Source: Segatella copri
Lineage (GTDB): Bacteria > Bacteroidota > Bacteroidia > Bacteroidales > Bacteroidaceae
DNA length: 64,000 nt
Assembly: GCF_002224675.1 (NCBI RefSeq)
Contig: NZ_NMPZ01000016.1
Location: forward strand, 30,748 to 94,747
Reading direction: 5' to 3'
Position 1 is the stretch's first letter, and each line of letters opens with the position of its first letter. The position numbers and the translations under genes were made by a program. Shown here piece by piece: positions 62,540-64,000 of this stretch. The notes below the pieces were generated by a model. That model searched no databases, had not been told where the DNA came from, and worked only from the letters and a program-made list of their open reading frames with translations.

Positions 62540-63694
62540 TTATCCCAAATTCTTCACCTCATACAGTTCAGCAAGCTCCCAGAATCTGTGAGCCAGATCA
62601 TGGATAAACTTCCTGCCCCTTTCGGTCCATACGAGATAGGTATGCGTAATCGCCTTGCCCATTTTCTCCTTTCCGCCATCGCATTTCGGATCAAGAAAGG
62701 CATTATATCGGGTGCGGCTCTTCGCCAATCCCATGTGCGCATACTCCGCATAGAGCATATACTGCCCGCTCTGGTAATACTGGATATGCAGGGCACACAG
62801 CGAGCGGTTCAGCTCCTGCGCCGTAACTCCCAACTCCTTCGCCACCTGGGTAGTAGTGAAGCAGGAAACGGAATCCAGGACATTGTCCGAGTAGATAGCC
62901 TTCGGCATCAGCCCATCCACCTGGTGCTCCAGATGAATGATGTTTTCACCCTTTCGGGCGATATTCACCACCTGCTCATCCACCACGCCATTCAGTCTTC
63001 GGATTTCCTCATCCTGCTCACCGATGAGCTTCTTTTGCTGAGCCAGTATCACCTTGTTCTTTTCGAGCTGAGTTCTGCTTTTCGCCAGTTGGATTCTGCT
63101 CTCCCCGAGCAGTTTCTTCTGCTGCTCCAGCAGTTCCTCCTTCTTCTTCAGGGTGGCACGGAGAATCTCCTCGGCATTGCGAATCGTCTCCTCCTCGCTC
63201 TCCCCCTCATGCACCGGGATATAACCGCCCGTCTTGCGAATCTGCGGCAGCACCACCGAGGTAACCCAATCCTTGAACTTCACCGCCGTAGCCAGTTTCG
63301 AACCGAGCACCAGGGCATAGAAGCCGCTCTCGTTAACGAAGATCATCGGAACAACCTGCATCTTTCCGTTACATTCGCCATAACGGTTTTTGGCAATTCT
63401 AGCGACGCAGCGTTTCGCTGCATCGCTAGACCTAACATGCTGTTTTACAGCCAAATCTGCTCTCTTATATCCGAGCACATCACACAAATCCTTCGCACAG
63501 AACCAAGGTTCGTCCTTCTCATCAGTAGCGGTTCTTACCATTCCGAACTCCGGATTCTCAAAAACAGCCACCTGTGCAGCCTGCTTCTTGTCAGCCTCCT
63601 TCTTGTCGGCCACCTTCTTACCAGTCTGCACACTCTTCTTGGCAGAGCCGGCATTCTTGCCATCCTCTGCCTTCTGAATCTTTAAATTCATCAT
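62540..63694 (-). CDS. BRO-family / KilAC phage antirepressor-like protein
   Basis: 384 aa with a basic leader, a BRO-N domain (about 45-150: GMVRTATDEKDEPWFCAKDL, MIFVNESGFYALVLGSKLA), a long coiled coil (about 155-245), and a KilAC-like C-terminal domain (TTTQVAKELGVTAQELNRSL, KSRTRYNAF). Start taken at 63694, with 63691 also possible; the TTG at 63700 is less likely. First gene of a minus-strand BRO-primase-DUF5675 module. Probably binds DNA and controls a mobile element; no integrase or capsid genes are seen. Confidence 0.85.
   Translation of the reverse strand: MMNLKIQKAEDGKNAGSAKKSVQTGKKVADKKEADKKQAAQVAVFENPEFGMVRTATDEKDEPWFCAKDLCDVLGYKRADLAVKQHVRSSDAAKRCVARIAKNRYGECNGKMQVVPMIFVNESGFYALVLGSKLATAVKFKDWVTSVVLPQIRKTGGYIPVHEGESEEETIRNAEEILRATLKKKEELLEQQKKLLGESRIQLAKSRTQLEKNKVILAQQKKLIGEQDEEIRRLNGVVDEQVVNIARKGENIIHLEHQVDGLMPKAIYSDNVLDSVSCFTTTQVAKELGVTAQELNRSLCALHIQYYQSGQYMLYAEYAHMGLAKSRTRYNAFLDPKCDGGKEKMGKAITHTYLVWTERGRKFIHDLAHRFWELAELYEVKNLG
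63399..63429. repeat. Hairpin inside the BRO gene
   Basis: 14-bp arms CTAGCGACGCAGCG and CGCTGCATCGCTAG with a 3-nt loop and one mismatch, encoding part of the BRO-N domain (SSDAAKRCVARIA). Too strong to be chance in coding DNA; possible regulatory fold or a small inserted palindrome. Confidence 0.55.
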
Positions 63695-63812
63695 AAGCAA
63701 AAAATTTAAGTAAATATATAAAAGGTACCCGACGGATACCTTTGCAAAAAATACACGCTAAAAGTTTCCGCAAATATTTAATAAACTGAAATTTCGCAAG
63801 TATCTCACCCAC

Positions 63813-64000
63813 ACGCCCTGAAAGGGCAGAAGCTCCTAGCCCAGGGCATCGCCCTGGGTTATTATGGACGCAACCCTGTCGCCCTGTAAGGGCAAAAGCC
63901 TTCAAATACCAGGCAATATACAAAGCTTTTGCCCTTACAGGGCGCCTTGCTGATTGCTTGTATACCCAGGGCGATGCCCTGGGCTAGGAGCTTCTGCCCT
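63813..64000. repeat. Palindromic interspersed repeat, copy 3 (cut by window end)
   Basis: Same organisation as 42138-42335: ACGCCCTGAAAGGGC on the left, CGCCCTGTAAGGGC in the middle, then the inverted right half reaching GGAGCTTCTGCCCT at the window edge. A short hairpin AAAGGTACC / GGATACCTTT lies just upstream of the BRO gene at 63721-63743. Confidence 0.85.

Noticed and set aside
63618..63923. Minus-strand frame across the palindromic repeat
   Set aside because: Mostly the translation of the repeat element (Pro/Gly-rich), a common artefact.

Overview
The window reads as a chromosomal segment of a gut Bacteroidales of the Prevotella/Segatella type, most like Segatella (Prevotella) copri. 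The grounds are a complete Sus-type starch locus, type IX secretion genes (porU, porV), Bacteroidetes promoters of the form TTTG-N20-TANNTTTG, Prevotella-type cell-surface genes, and the gene order tsaB-DUF4290-murA-rimM-dxr-rseP. No database search was possible, so the species name is inference.

Layout. 1-8526: a LacI-family regulator (minus, cut by the window edge) divergent from susC-susD-susE-susF. 8527-13050: an accessory pocket with a DUF4143-type AAA ATPase, a DUF1016/YhcG-type nuclease, an orphan antitoxin with a toxin stub, and many repeats. 13097-15124: a secreted GH13 alpha-amylase that carries the same LacI-type operator as susC. 15406-29650: housekeeping genes (nadK, a DJ-1 protein, ispD, recG, an M23/LysM peptidase, rseP, dxr, rimM, murA, DUF4290, tsaB, yicC, gmk, nadD). 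29706-49141: a surface-glycan region with a phosphoethanolamine-transferase-like protein, three acyltransferases, a UbiA/HAD pair, GtrA, two DUF6080-like membrane proteins, LicD, an SDR epimerase, a second IspD/TarI-like cytidylyltransferase, four glycosyltransferases and a flippase, ending in a candidate small RNA. 49275-58420: ispF, porV, porU, an FAH-family hydrolase, tsf, rpsB, rpsI, rplM. 58553-64000: an accessory module of DUF5675, a VirE_N/DUF3987 primase-helicase and a BRO/KilAC antirepressor, bracketed by copies of a palindromic repeat.

How the genes work together. The LacI protein probably co-regulates outer-membrane starch capture (SusCDEF) and secreted amylase through a shared 17-bp site placed 67-68 bp before each -7 element. 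PorU and PorV belong to the type IX secretion system. The surface region could make and modify an extracellular polysaccharide; the UbiA/HAD pair suggests a polyprenyl-phospho-ribose donor, and the LicD/TarI pair suggests a polyol-phosphate decoration.

The most unusual signal is in the non-coding DNA. Several intergenic arrays of unrelated sequence share a period of almost exactly 22 bp. There is a ~200-bp palindromic repeat family, a 130-bp promoter duplicated in front of two accessory genes, three hairpin-forming operators at the ATPase promoter, and a palindromic repeat that has spread in frame inside the primase-helicase gene.
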